Part shown: piece by piece, positions 34,739-47,500 of the stretch
How the letters are laid out: each line of letters opens with the position of its first letter
Numbering within the stretch: position 1 is the stretch's first letter
Source: Staphylotrichum longicolle
Taxonomy: Eukaryota > Ascomycota > Sordariomycetes > Sordariales > Chaetomiaceae
DNA length: 64,000 nucleotides
Assembly (NCBI GenBank): GCA_019096155.1
Contig: JAHCVI010000001.1
Coordinates: 62,001-126,000 of the forward strand
Direction of reading: 5' to 3'
Notes under the pieces: model-generated
What the model saw: only the letters and a program-made list of their open reading frames with translations
Database searches by the model: none
What the model was told of the DNA's origin: nothing
Made by a program: the position numbers and the translations under genes

Positions 34739-36165
34739 ATGGATGCACCAACCAACACCCAAGACTCAACCACCCTCGCCGACGACTTGGACTGCAGCGA
34801 CCTGCAGGCAAAAGTTCGGCAGCTCGAGAAGGAGGTCGAAACAGCTCGAGAGGAGAAGCGTGAAGAGCGGAACAAGTTTCTCAAAGCTAACCTAGAGCTC
34901 CAGCGCGAGCGACAGATCAAAGCGCTCCGCGAGGAATTGGTCGCGAAGCACCGCCATCTCGCTCAGTACTTGGGGACGCACGTCAACGAAGAAGAGCAAA
35001 TCAGAAACAATTGGACGAGACTCGAAAGTGCCACGTCCTATCTCACGGGAACTGCCAACGTCTGGCACGCCGACAAGCGAGCTGTGTGGGACGGCCTGGA
35101 CCCCGAGACGCGAGCCCAGGTACTGGCATGGGCGCCGAATGCCGAGCGCTATCTCGACAGCAGCACCTTCTGGTTCAAGAGCCTGCTCCGCGCTTGGATT
35201 TGGCGTATTCTTGACGACGAGGTGTTTACCGAGTGGAGCGCGCACAAGTATCGGGGTTTTCCCCTGTGGGCTGAGTATGGAACGCTCCGCAACGTGCTGA
35301 GAAGTGAGTGCATTCTCTTGTTTTTTGGTTCCGCCTTCCCTGCTTGCAATTTGTCGCTTGTGCTGATAATCGCCCTGTCGTCTCGCTACAAACAGACCAA
35401 GCCATGGGCAAGAACGTTCAGGACACTGTCAAGTTCCACCTCTGGCGGCACCTCGGCGCCAGCATGATCCGGCGCATAGAGCCGGAGCAGATGAGTCCGA
35501 AACCCATCATCGAGCGCATTAAGCGCGAGCTCGGCCCATTCTTTCGCGGTGAGGATGGGGATCAGGCCATCGTCGACAAAGAGCTCGAAGAGATAGCCCA
35601 CTTGGCCGTGATGATCGAGATTAGGATGCAGACTGAAAAGGCGCACTACTGCGTCCTCTTCTGCCATCCAGACACGTTTGACCAGCGCGACTTCTCCTCT
35701 GAGCCTGAAGACGGCGCGTTCAAGATGCTCCTCGACATTTTTGGAAGCCATGCGGATGCCGAAAAGACCGTGGACCTCGTCGTGTCCCCTCTGCTCCGGC
35801 GACGCGGGACCGAGGATGGGCTGGATTACCACACGTTCGACGACGTGAGGCCCATGAAAGTGGTTCTGTCTGAGGATCTCAACGGGTTCTCCGAACCGAT
35901 AACCATGAAGGAGCTCCCTGCCTTTTTGGCGAGGCTGAAACAGGAACAAGAAGCGGAACAGTCATCGGGACCGCACCCGGAATCGCAACCGGAATCGCCA
36001 CCGGAACCGGAACCGGAACCGCGGTACAGCCTGCGGGCCCGCACTCCCAGAGTACCTGCCAAGGTAATCAAGAGCAACAAGAAGAAGGCGGCGGCTGCGG
36101 GGCGAAAGACGCCGCCGCGCGCAAAGCGCAGGAACAACAAGAACGAAGGGGAGGATGGGGCTTGA
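34739..36165 (+). CDS. Coiled-coil protein of unknown function, basic C-terminus
   Basis: Two exons: 34739-35303 and 35396-36165; intron of 92 bp (GTGAGT...ACAG); 444 aa. The start at 34739 (AACCATGGATG) is chosen over an in-frame upstream ATG for its context. Seen: a charged coiled coil at about residues 25-75 (VRQLEKEVETAREEKREERNK), a mixed-charge Trp-rich central part, a Pro-Glu-Ser repeat stretch (PESQPESPPEPEPEPEP-like, about 385-400), and a Lys/Arg-rich tail that could be a nuclear localisation signal. I do not recognise a domain. Similar orphan proteins with basic tails are common in ascomycetes. Function unknown. Confidence 0.8.
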
Positions 36166-37524
36166 GCGCGGTCACGGTTCAGATTTAAGGGGGGGAACAA
36201 AGGTCGTAGGGGTGGGTAGAGGATTTAGCAGGTCTCAGATGAGGGGAAGGAAATCCAACCACTTTTCTCGTGTTGAAACCGGGGGCGAAGGGGGTGGGTG
36301 GGGGGTGAGAGACGCCCCTTGTCCCAACGTCCCCTTCCTCCCTCAGCAGCCGTATGCTCCATGCCTTGTCCCGGGTTAAACGTGCTTGTCGTCGGCCAAG
36401 CTGCCGGTGTCTGGATAACCATGTTCAGGATGGGAGCGGCCCAGACCGAGATAGGCCCGGGTGCTATGTCTAGAGGACGAGTAGCCCGAGCCGGGAGAAT
36501 ACGTCAATCTGAAGTCGGCGGTGGGAGTGGAACAAGGGGCCGGTTCACTGGCGGGAGTGAGCGAGATTTGAATAATGCGCAAAACGCAGTAAGAAGCCCA
36601 AGATATGTGACAGAGAGGGCCGTAACTTGATTCAACTGGTTCCCCCTCGCCGTGTAGCCTCACGGCACATTTCCTCGCCCACGTTTCGGTGAGCATGGAA
36701 GAAATTGTGCTGTTACACCAACTGACAAGCGCATAATTACAGGCGTTGTGTGGGTAGGCAGGAACCTTACAGTTCCGCTGACATTGTCGCATCTCGCGCT
36801 CAGGGTAGCCGGAATGCCAGATCGTCCTTCGTCAATGGATGAGCACCCGCTGTGAGGAATGAGGATGGGTTCTGGTCCAAGCGGGCGTAAGGCTGGTCTT
36901 ACCGTCTTCCACGGAGGTCGCAAGTCTTTAATTCCCTGGCGACCTGGAGGTTTGTGAACCCACCCAAGCCCTCAATTCAAGCCCGCGATTCAAGCACACG
37001 CCGGCCACCAGCAACATCGGGAGTGGTAACGTGGTTTCTGTCCCGCTGGACCAAGGCGGGCTCTCCAGATCGCCAACTCTCCATCGCCAGCCCAACCTTC
37101 TGGACACGTGTTTTTTTACCACCGCAATAAACGGTGATATTGAGCCAGCATCCAGCGGGGGCAAATCATAAATGGGAGCATGATCGAAGCTCGGCAATTA
37201 GCCTGTTCCAGCCATGCACCCAAGATCTGGGGTTCGGGAGCTGCGCTGGTTGAATAATAGCCGAACGGGCTACGGCAAGACACATGCATGCCAAAGACGC
37301 AATGCCGCCGGCAGTCGTGAGTTTAAATACCGGCATCTTGTCGTCTTGACGCGCCCGTCCCGCCGTCGCCACTGCACGACGCGAACGGTTATGTAGTATA
37401 ATTACTTTGACTCGGCTGCCCCAACCCAGGACTTTACGCGACGCCAGCCATCTTTTCAACCCCCAACGGAAACAAACAAAGCAACCCCAGACTTACAAAA
37501 CAGTTGGTTGAAGCCAAAAAAAAC
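36166..37524. other. Intergenic, no supported gene
   Basis: About 1.4 kb. The minus-strand frame 36376-36792 (138 codons) and plus-strand frame 36298-36630 overlap each other and have no domain. Purine-rich (G-rich) DNA at 36181-36310. Confidence 0.4.
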
Positions 37525-38520
37525 ATGCTGCTGCGACCCGCCGTCCTCTTCCCGCTGGCTCTCGCGCAGCTTTTCGTGGGGCCCGCCCTCGGCGCCATCA
37601 ACTGGGACATTTACGAGCACGGCGTCGCCCCGTCCTTCAAGTGGTCGCGCCCCTTCCCCGACGACGGCACCGACCCGACCAACTTCCACGTCAACTGCCG
37701 GCACGCCGCCCGCTTCCACGCCCGGATGTACAAGCTGTCGGACCTGGCGGACGCGCCGCCCGCGGGGCTCGCGCCGTGGCGGGACGCCATCGAGGGGTTC
37801 CTGCGCAACCGCGAGTACGCGGGCAGCTGGGACGGGGTGGACCACAAGGGGCTGGACCGGGAGCTGGTGGTGATGGAGTGGACCGACGTGCCCGCCGAGG
37901 TGCGGGCGTGGATCGAGGAGCAGCAGAGGACGTGGGCGGGACGAACGAGGAGCGGTGGCTGTTTGGGGTGTTTGCGAAGCCCAAGGAGGAGGGGGAGACG
38001 GTGTTGGGGACGGTGCGGCCGAGGCGACGGGGTCCTGAGGGGCAGGAGGGAGACGGCGAGAAGATGCCCGAGGTGGCGGACAAGGACAAGATTGTGGTGT
38101 TCCCGGCCGGGGCGATCTACGAGATCCTGCCGCTGTGGGTGGCCAAGGGGAGTGGTTGCGAGCGTAAGACCCTCTCCTCCTTCGATTGCTTATTCATACA
38201 TACAGATGAACTGACGCTGACAAAACCAAAAACCAGGCGACTTCAACAACCTGGCCAAGTACAAGGTCCATGCTACCGACCACTCAATTTTGGCATGGCC
38301 TGTCGACCACACCAAGCCCAACCGCGAGCTGGGCAAGCGCGACATCACCTTCAAGATCGAGGCCATGTCGGTGGTGGAAACCGAGGACGGCAAGCGGTCG
38401 CGGCTGATGTGGGAGAAGATGCACCGGGCCATCAAGAGAAACGAGCGGCGGCAGCAGCGGGAGGAGCGGGAGAAGGCCAAGAGAGAGATGCGAGACGGGA
38501 GGGTCAGAGACGAGTTGTAG
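37525..38520 (+). CDS. Secreted protein of unknown function, frame-broken
   Basis: ATG at 37525, signal peptide MLLRPAVLFPLALAQLFVGPALG, then a charged mature protein (INWDIYEHGVAPSFKWSRPFPDDG...). The first frame runs to about 37930 (WIEEQQRTWAG). The continuation TNEERWLFGVFAKPKEEGE...IVVFPAGAIYEILPLWVAKGSG lies in the next frame, consistent with one base missing near the G-rich 37933-37940. An intron at 38164-38236 (73 bp, GTAAGA...CCAG) joins to DFNNLAKYKVHATDHS. The tail is a basic helix (RAIKRNERRQQREEREKAKREM). The total of 923 nt is one short of a full frame (307 aa when complete). Most codons end in G or C. I know no function. Confidence 0.72.
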
Positions 38521-38676
38521 CTGGCGCCCAGCGTTGTACCAGATGGAAGATCTGGGATAATTAAGATTTAAGTTACTATCAGAAAAAGGCGGAAACAAAA
38601 CCTCGCTATCCAAACACAAAATACAACAGCCATCTATCCTATCAATCTACCCAAAAAGAATACCCGTCTATGTCAA

Positions 38677-40433
38677 TCAGGCAGACATGGTCTCGTTCCG
38701 AGGCGTCTGCTCGGAATACTTTGGCTCTCCTCCCCGCTCCTTCTGCATCCGCTCCTCGACGGTCAGCTCGGCCTCGGCCTTACCGAGGTCGATGGTCGCA
38801 AAAATGAGCATGACGACGGCGGCGCAGGCGGTGGCGAACCAAAAGGCGACCTTGTGGCCCTCGGTGCCGCCCCGCTTCTCGTCCTCGGCCACGGCGAGAT
38901 CGGCGAGGCCGAGGAAGAAGCTGATGCCCACGAACAAGAGGCTGTTGATGAGCGCGCCGGCGATGCCCTGCCTCTCGCGGGCGACGTTGGTGGTGATGAA
39001 GACGTTGCTGACGATGAAGGTGATGTCGACGCCGATGGTGGAGCCCAGCATGGCGGGGAAGATGTAGGCCCAGTAGTTGGCGTCGATGGGCACAAAGGCG
39101 AAGAGGAGCGTGCAGGCGAGGAAGCCGGCCGCGGAGATGACGAGCAGGAGCCGGCCGGGGAGCAGGTGCAGGGTGAAGCCGCCGACTGTCGCGAGGATGA
39201 TGCCGCCGGCCGCCATCGGGGCAAACCACACGGCGGTTTTGAGGGCGGATTCGCCCATGTAATCGCCGATGCTGCGAGGAGAAGTCAATAACTGCGATCA
39301 TGTGTCTTGCGAGGCAAAAGAGAGACGTACTGGAAGCTGGCATAAAACAAAAAGATGCCAAAGACGCCGTAGGCGAAAAACAGGGCGACGGACAAGCGGC
39401 CCATGTACTTTGGCTTGAACAGGTCAAAGGGCAACAGCGGCTGCTCGGCGACCCAGCCCTCGACGTAGACGGCGGCGGCCAGCAGCAGCACGCCCAGCAC
39501 AAAGGTGACGATGATGTAGGGCGTCCGCCAGCCATGGGGCGCGTGGGCGCCGTCGGTGATGGCGAAGGTGGTGAGGACCAGTCCCGGCACGATGGTCACG
39601 ACACCCCAGTAGTCCATCTTGATGTGGGCGTTCTCGGCGCGGGTCTGGGCCCAGTCGCGGGGGATGGTGATGAAGGAGGCGACGCACACGACAAAGGTGA
39701 CGATGCAGCCCAGCCAAACGTACCAGAAGCCACGACATGTACTGGGTGGTGGCGCCGCCGGTGATGATGCCCAGGAAGAAGCCAATCGGGGCGAAGGCGC
39801 TCCACAGGCTGAAGACGAGGTTCTTGCGCGGGCCCGGGCGGTACGTCTTGCCGAGCAGCATGATGCTCGTGGGCAGGAAGGCGGCGGGGCCGAGGCCGCC
39901 CAGGGCGCGGGCGACGATGAGCATCTGGTAGTTGGTGCTGAAGCCGGAGATGAGGGCCCAGATGGAGAACCAGACGAGGCCGGCGTTGAAGACGATGTAG
40001 GCGCCGTGGATGTCGGCGAGGCGGCCGAAGGGGAGGAGGAAGGAGCCCGTGACGAGCGAGAAGACGCTCGCGGGCCAGGTCTGCGAGCCCTTGGGGATGT
40101 CGAGGGCCTTGGAGACGTTGGGCAGGATGATGTTGAAGCCCGAGATGAAGAATTCCTGGCGCCACATTTAGCATGAGTGTCAAAGCAACAAAAGTGAGAA
40201 AAAGAATCGGTGCTTACAGCCATGAACATGGACACGAGCAGGGAGCTGCAGAACAGCACCTCGTAGACGGCGTTGGGGAAGACCTCGGGCCTCTTGCGAG
40301 CGAGCTGGTCGAGGGCGGCGGCGTCGAGGGTAGCATCGGTGGTGTCGGAGGCGTCATTGACATCAGCCCCAGGGTTCGCGACCCTGCCATTGTTGTCCGG
40401 CCCCGAGGGGCTCTCCATGTCGAGACGGGTCAT
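38677..40433 (-). CDS. MFS transporter, DHA2 (14-helix) type; frame-broken
   Basis: Exons 40433-40218, 40155-39331 and 39271-38677; introns of 62 and 59 bp. The joined reading gives SLLVSMFMA-EFFISGFNIILPNV, FSLVTGSFLLPFGRLADIHG (motif A), NYQMLIVARALGGLGPAAFLPTSIMLLG, KNLVFSLWSAFAPIGFFLGIITGG (motif C), FVPIDANYWAYIFPAMLGSTIGVDITF and a polar tail ending RNETMSA. Such proteins export toxic compounds or metabolites by H+ antiport at the plasma membrane. Between TTQYMSW and FWYVWLGC (about 39724-39735) the frame shifts. The exons total 1,636 nt, one more than a multiple of three, so one base is extra or two are missing. Start codon 1,007 bp from, and divergent to, a Zn2Cys6 gene that may regulate it. 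Confidence 0.87.
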
Positions 40434-41439
40434 GGAGGAGGTGGTGGTGTTGAGGTAAGGTGTGGTCGTGTGCTGTCGCCATGCCCGTCCAGGCCGCACC
40501 AGATAGACGCGGGGTGCAGATGGGCCATTTTTATTTTGGAGTTTTGTTTATATATACAGGATGAAGTCAAGTCGGCGGTGGATGCAGCTGCTCCAAAACC
40601 ATTAGTCACAGTTTTGGCATTTTTAAGCATCGAAAGGCGTGGATGGGGCCTGTGTTGGAATCCTGGAATCCGCCTGCAAAAAACTTGCTGCACAACCCCC
40701 TGCAAGGCTGCTGCAGCAGTTGACAGTTTGGTGCCGTTCTGGGCCTAGCGTGCCACCTGCCGGCCAGACCCAACCCAGCGGAGCCCCGCAATTCCTCGCA
40801 GTGGCACAGAGTGGTGCGATCTGATAACAGACGAAACACCCAAAAGAGGCACCATTTTGGAATCATGGATGGGCCAACCGAGATCTGTCACCCGAGATCG
40901 GTCAGCCGCCGCCCCGATAACAAACCCGGGATCCCGAGACACGACTCCTCCCGGCTCCGATGAAACTCTCTTTGTCTTTCTGAGTCATTGTCGTCGGGAT
41001 TATCTGTTGTTGAATTTGTGGATTTGTCACAAGAATCGATCGCAACTGTGCCCTGGAATCGGGACGGGTTTGCTGTTTTGGTTCCGCCTTCGGCTTAGCG
41101 AATGGGTGTCCCCGCCAACTCGGCCAGAGTGCAACAGGCGCGCAACAAGGCCCGGTCGCAGCCGGTGCCGGTGTTGTGCCGGGCGAGTCTGGGTGGCGTC
41201 GAAAGACGTCAAGAGTCAAGACGTCCCTCCCCACAATTTCTGTCGCTTCCACTAAGTTACTGGAACTATTCCTTGTTCGAATTCTCGGCCGCGGGTCCGC
41301 TGCTGCATCAGTGCGCATCAGTTGTGCATCTGGCTCCCGAGTCGCACCCAAATCCAAACCCGGCACCACCACACCGCCCCGCCCCCCGCCTCCCGCCTGG
41401 GATGAAGACGCCGTCTGATTTTGTGTGTCCGCCATCTCT
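40434..41439. promoter_or_regulatory. Divergent promoter region, DHA2 exporter / Zn2Cys6 factor
   Basis: About 1 kb between start codons pointing apart. No gene. I could not single out a convincing CGG(N)nCCG operator by eye. Confidence 0.4.
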
Positions 41440-43046
41440 ATGCCCGGGCTCGGCCGTGCACCGGTAGCCGCCGCCGCCTCCGCCTCCGCAGCACCGTCCC
41501 GTGCCTGCTACAACTGCCGCCGTCGCCGCCTCCGCTGCGACCGGTCTCGGCCCTCTTGTCGCAAATGCTCCGCAGCCGGTGAGGACTGTCTTGGCTATGG
41601 CACCGTCCTGCGCTGGGCCAACGCTCCGGCCATCCGTGGCAAGCTCGTCGGGCAGCTGTCCGTGAAAAGCCCGAGGAGCCCGCAGCAACAGCTTGTTTCG
41701 GTCAAGTCGGAACCGGAATCAGACGAAGCACGATGGAGCAAACCAAGCAAACAACGTCCCACCATCGTGACCATCCAACCGTCCCTCCTCGATCCGCTCC
41801 TCAACTCGCTCCATCGGAGAGCCAGACACTATGTTCATCACTGTCAGCAACAAGCCTCCCTTCCCCTTTGCCTCATGTCATTTCAGTCCAGCCTCACTCA
41901 CAAGCCGCAGTCGCCACGGCCGTGTGCCGGGATCTCGTCTCGCTGGACCAGCATGACCGCAACCCCTTCCGTGTCATCATCCCCCTGGCTGCCAAGTTTG
42001 ACTTTCTCGAGGCCATCGTGGTCGCCACGGGAGCCATGCACATGGCCGCCCTCTACGGCTACCAAGACCAGCTCAGCAGGCCCGAACTGCTCGACGCGCT
42101 CGTCGCAAAGGACAAGGCCATTCGCCTGCTCCGGTCCGCCATTGACCAAGTCACGCCCGCAAACCAGGCCATGGTGCTCGCCGCAACCGTTTTTCTCGTC
42201 AACATCGACTTGATCGACTCGGGCAAGGGCAGCTGGCAGGCCCACATCGAAGCCGCGACCTCTCTGCTGTCGTCGCTGCACGGCCCCCTCCTCGGTCTGG
42301 ACCCGTCGCTCATGGCCTGCGTCGACGCCATCGCCGCCGACTGCCTGACCTACCGCGTTCTAGGCTCGGCCATCGGCGGCGTCGCCCCGGCATCCTGGTC
42401 CGAGCAGGACTTGGCCGCCGTCCTGTCCGTCCTCAAGCGCGCCGAGGCCCACAGCTACCACTGCTGTCCGCCAGAGATCATGCACATCCTCCTCTCGGCG
42501 AGCCGCCTGGGCAACACTGCCTCCGCCGACCCCGGCCGCGTCGACCAAGCCCTCGCGCTGCTCCACCAAGCCCGGTCTCTGGACGTCTTCGAGTGGGTGT
42601 ACAGCATCCGCGGCCTCTCCGACCAGGACGACCTTTCCATCCGCGTCAGCGTCGCCCTCGCCCACCGCGCCGCCACCTGTCTGTACATCCTCCTCGCCGT
42701 CCCCGAAGCCGCTCCCTTTCCCGAGTCGGTGGATCTGCTCGTCCAGGAAGTGCTCAGCAACCTCGCCGGCGTGCCCGTCGATCACATCCATCTGAAGGCG
42801 ACCATCTGGCCGACCTTTATGGTCGGCGCCCAGACGAACGACCCGGCGCAGCGGGCCTGGTGCACCGAGCGCATGGAGGCCGTGTGGACGAGGAACCCGT
42901 GGATCTGTCCGTGGGGGTACATCCGGACCGCCGTGCAGATGATGCAGCAGCTCTGGGACGCCAGGGATCGGGCGCCCGCAGGGCCGGTCAGGGGAAACTG
43001 GCTGCTCGAGATGCAGAGTATGCGGGAGAAGTGTTTGATTGTGTGA
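41440..43046 (+). CDS. Zn(II)2Cys6 transcription factor, Fungal_trans_2-like
   Basis: Two exons: 41440-41842 and 41887-43046; a 44-bp intron (GTCAGC...TTTCAG), among the shortest here; 520 aa. Zinc cluster CYNCRRRRLRC...C..C......C with Cys23, 26, 33, 40, 43 and 50 (2-6-6-2-6), followed by LGYGTVLRW, a signature of the group carrying the Fungal_trans_2 domain. Splicing joins RHYVHHF-QPHSQAAVATAVCRDLV, matching the family's YYI.HF...VCRDLV block. Later helices (LLDALVAKDKAIRLLRSAID, WQAHIEAATSLLSSL, AFLVNID-like) are typical of the regulatory domain, ending with WTRNPWICPWGYIRTAVQMM. Nuclear DNA-binding regulator. Its divergent placement to the DHA2 exporter suggests local control; that is inference. 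Confidence 0.92.
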
Positions 43047-44500
43047 GCTCTGCCCGGACCCGGGCTTTTCAAAGTTGTTGGCCAAAATGGTTCGCTGGCA
43101 TGAATCCATACCACGGGCCATTTCTCCGAGCCCCAAAATAAAACAAATCGGGGTTTATTCCTCCGGCCACAGTTGTCAGTCAGTCTCATTTCCACAGATT
43201 TGCTGGTTTGGCGTCGGACTGAGCGCCTCGCTTTTCGGATGTAACCAAGGCAAAGATGGAAATGGGACTCCTGAGCTGCCAGTGGCATTCTCAGAATCGA
43301 TGGCTTCCCTCAGGCTGCATGTCAGTCATCACCCCTCAAACCTGGAACCCAACCCTCCCGCCGTATACTTTTGGAAACGTCAGCTGTCCGTTTCCTGCCG
43401 TATAACATCTGTTGCTCCATCCCCCGCGGATCTAGAGTTACACAACGTCTTGTCCCTAGGATACTCAGTACCAGCTTAGACAGTCTGTCAAAATGCGCAT
43501 ATGCTCAACTTCTAGGTGGTTGCTGCGGCTTTCAAAACTCTGCCCCATGGAGCATACAAGTAAGTCCCTCCTTGCGCGAGAGGCCCCAGCGGCTGCCGGC
43601 TTGCCGTCTTTCCAGCCCCCGACCGGCAGGCTGTTCGTCAACTGGTCTCTTTCTTCCCGGGCCGGGATGCATTTAACGCAGTCATGGCCGGAGTAGCCGG
43701 TAGTCGTCACCGGTTTTGACTGCTGCAGCTGTCCTTATTCAAGCTGAGTGCGGATGCGGCTGCCCGTCGGTAAGTATAAACAAGATCTCACACCTTCACA
43801 TGCTCGCTCGGCTAGTCCGTGTTTGACGTTTCCCGTCCTCCTCCATCGTCTGTCCATCAAATTCCCTCTGTGTCCCGGTGACCCGGTAAGCTGCTCCCCA
43901 ACCCCGACACGCTGCCCAACACCCACCTTGTCCCGTGCCAGCCGCCGCACCAAGTCTCCTGATGAACCTCCGTGCCTGAGCCTGATGCGCATCCCACACC
44001 TCCCTGCTTCGGCTCCGGCTCCTTGACTCAGCGGTCGCTGCCGCTACCCGCCTCCTCTGCTCCTGCTCCTGCTCCGGCTAACCGCCGCCTCCGCCCACAG
44101 TCACAAACTCCCCGTCACCACCGCCGGACTACCATCCCAACCACGACCACCATGCCAGCCCCAGCCCCGACCCTGCTGATACCCAACCCCTAATTATTGC
44201 TGTTCCCACCGCCCACCGCACAACTTGCAGGATGCCATGACCGACCCATTTGAAACCGCTAAAACGCGGCCCCTCGGGGTCGAGGTCGGGGTGGTCACAG
44301 TCGCGGAGCTCGAGGGGGTCGAAGAGAGGCTTCTGGTTTTGTTTATGCAGGGGTGAGAGCGGGAGACGGAGAGGGGGGGAGGGGAAAGGGGGTTAGAAGG
44401 TCTGGAGGACGAGCCGTGAAATCTGAGAGGAACGCACAACCTCAGGAGTGAAGGTCCTCCCTCCCACCATATTTTAGACTATTTGCATTGCCACTTGCTG
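43047..44500. other. Intergenic, no gene seen
   Basis: About 1.45 kb between convergent genes. Short frames such as 43371-43676 and 43748-44026 carry no domain. Confidence 0.4.
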
Positions 44501-47500
44501 TCATGACCCGAATACCTTTACAAGATGGGAACCTGCTGCGCCGGCAACAGTCGGCTTCGGGCCTCGTCTGGAACCCTCACGGCCGCGAGCTCTTGCTCGC
44601 TCACAATCATCGACACAAAGAAATAAGAGGTACCCAGCTGAGCCAGCTCGAGTTTCCCAATGTCTGTCCGCGGCTCCGCGCCGGCGCGTCTCCCCCTCCT
44701 CCTCCTCCCCAGGCTTGCGGCAGCTGCGCTGGCCCACTTCGAAACCGCCCACGGCGAATCTGGCGTACAGCAGGTCCGCAACTGTCTTCTTCTTCTTTGG
44801 GTGGTGGTCTGCCACGAGGTCGAGCAGCTGGGAGAGGGTCAGGTAGTGCCAGCTGTCTACTAGCTGGTCACCCAAGAGGTCCCGCACTGGGTCCTTCATC
44901 TGGGCGCTGAAGTACACGCCGGCCCCGAGGCGCCAGACAGGCAACGGTTTGAGTTTGTGCCCGGGCAAGTACCGTCCGACAAAGCAGACTGTGGAATCGG
45001 CGCCGTGTGATAGATAAAGTTCCATCGCATCGAGCAAACAGCCGTCGAGCAGCTCTCCCTTGCGAATGACCTCTGCTAGACAGAGGAGCGTAACCGCCCA
45101 CGGCGCCCAGCATGAGCCGTGCCAGGCGAGCAACTCGATGCTCTCGATCTTGGCGTTGGGGGATGCTCCTTTCTGCAGCAGGGCACGGGCGAGCCCGAGA
45201 GGATCTGGCCCTCCTCCCCTCCGAAGAGGCCTCTGCGCCGGCTCTGGGTCGTCATCCTCGTACGTGTCGAGGGTCGGATCGCCGGCAGACGAGTGGAAGA
45301 AGTCTGTTGAGGCCTTGAAATACAAGAGACTCCCGACGCCGAGCTGGTTGATCATGGGGTCGGCCCGGAGCGCCAGAATGGAGCAGTACCGCTGGAGGAT
45401 ACCTTCGACGGCATCGTCCACCTTGCACTTGCTGGCGAGGATGAGGCGCATCAGCCACTCGAGCTCCGGCGCCGAGACGGACTCGGAGTGGTAGCAGTCG
45501 TCCACGAGGCCATCCACGACGGCGCGCCGCCGTGCGATCGACGGCACCAATTCCAGCAGCACGAGGCCGAGGTAGCGGTTCAGGTCAGCAAGCTTAGGTG
45601 ATAGCCTGGACGGACTCCACTCGGTAGCCTTGTAGAGCTGGCAGACGATGTGGCCCTTCACTAGAAAGTCGCGCAGATTCCGATGGGCGAACTCGACGTA
45701 TCGCAGCAGAGGAGAAGGCAAATCGCCGTCGGGGTTCCCGCGTATGTCTATGAAGTCCTCGCATCTGCCCCGCAGCCTCGCCTCAACCCTGCTGAGATGC
45801 TTCTCTATCCCACCGCGAGAGTACCTGCTGGGTGGATTCTTCATGAGATCGTCCGGCCATACCGACCCATCTAGGACGCCGTCCAGGATCGCAAACCACA
45901 TCACGTATCTTCCAATCCCCTTTGAGAGCTCGGGATTGGAAAGGCAAAGCAGTGTGGGGGCGACTCGAAAGTGATCTGGTCGGGCCAGGACCTTATCCAG
46001 CATCTTCTGAAACATCTCGGACACATCAGGCGGCAGTCTGCGCAACATCTCTGCGAGCTGAGGAACCGAATATTGGCAGCCGATGCCCTGTGCAAGCTGG
46101 CGTAGGGCGAGGTGGAGCCAAAGGAATACGCCGTGGAGGAAGGCCTCCTCCAGCTCGCTCAACAGGAACTCCGAGTCCGGCAGCTGAAGGGGCGGGCGGT
46201 CCGGATCAGCGTCCCACGCCTGCGGGAAGATGGCGGGCATAAGCTCGGGGCAGGCCCTCAGCGTCTGCCAGAGGAGACTCCGGTAAAGCCCTTCGATGGA
46301 TCGTTGAAGCGGAAGGCCACCGGAGTTCCAGCAAAAAAGGAAGCAAAAACAAGTTCCTTCTCGGCCGCCCAGGCTTTCAAACGGTCGACTGTGCGCTTCT
46401 CCCCAACAAGAAACCTCATCATGGTCGACTTTCCTGACCCCGGCTTGCCCGAGATGCAGAACATGCCAGAGCCAGACTCCAGCCAGGTCAGAAATCTCTC
46501 CCGCGTCTGGGCGTGAAGTTCGCCCGGTTCGCCTTGGGCGTGGAGGGATTGCGCTGTTTCCACCGCCTGCTTGAACTCCCAGAGCGCCTTGAGTTTCTCG
46601 TTGGCGGCATCTTCTAAATCCGCAGCGACCAGTCGGCCTGATTCCTCCTTCATGAACAAGCGGCTCTGACCGGATCCTGGCATCTCTGCTGGAGAAGGGG
46701 CAGGTGGGGGGTAGAGGAGCCATCGATATGACCCGGCGCGGGCTGGTTCGATCGCATTTTCCCGCCGCCGGATGCCGGAGAAAGCAAGGCGAGTTAGGAT
46801 GCGCTGTTCTTTCTCGGCTTTGCCCTTGGCGGTGATGATGTCCGAGATGAGATTCGTCATCCTCTCGGCCGTGGCGTCGTGTGAATCTCGCAATGCGCTG
46901 CCCGTGACGGGGTCCAGGCTGAGTAGCTGTACCGTTTGTGAGAGACTGAGCAGCTCCTGGCGTAGCCTCTGCAAGTCGTCTCCAGTTCTGGTTCCCGAGT
47001 TCTCACTTTGCTATTTCCATGCCTCGAGAAACCGGTAGGTGGACGCTTGTTCCTCACTTGGCATCGTACTCAAGTCAGCCGCATGCCATCCATGAGACAT
47101 AGCTACATGTAGGTACCTAATAACCTTGCTAATCTAGGAAGAGAGGGTGCTCACGTCATGATGAAAGTAAGGCGAGTCGCCAACTCCTGTCGATAGCGTT
47201 CCAGCCGTTTCTCCAAAGACTCCAACTCGCCTTTGTCCATCAATGCCCTCCAGGCCACGCGAAGGGCATCTCGCCTCGACCCGGGAGTCTTGGTTTGGAG
47301 GCGCTTCGAGCTCCGGACAAGTTCACGCGACAGCTCTTGGCATTTCTGTGCCAGCGAAAGGACGGCGGGGTCATCGGCCGCCGTCTGGGAGGCAAGAAGC
47401 GCGGCAGCCACGGTCTGAAAGCCCTCGTAGACGGCCACCGCGTCTCGATTGCCCGCCGTGATGCCGCTGGCAGACTGGCACACTCAGCGAGCCTCGGAGA

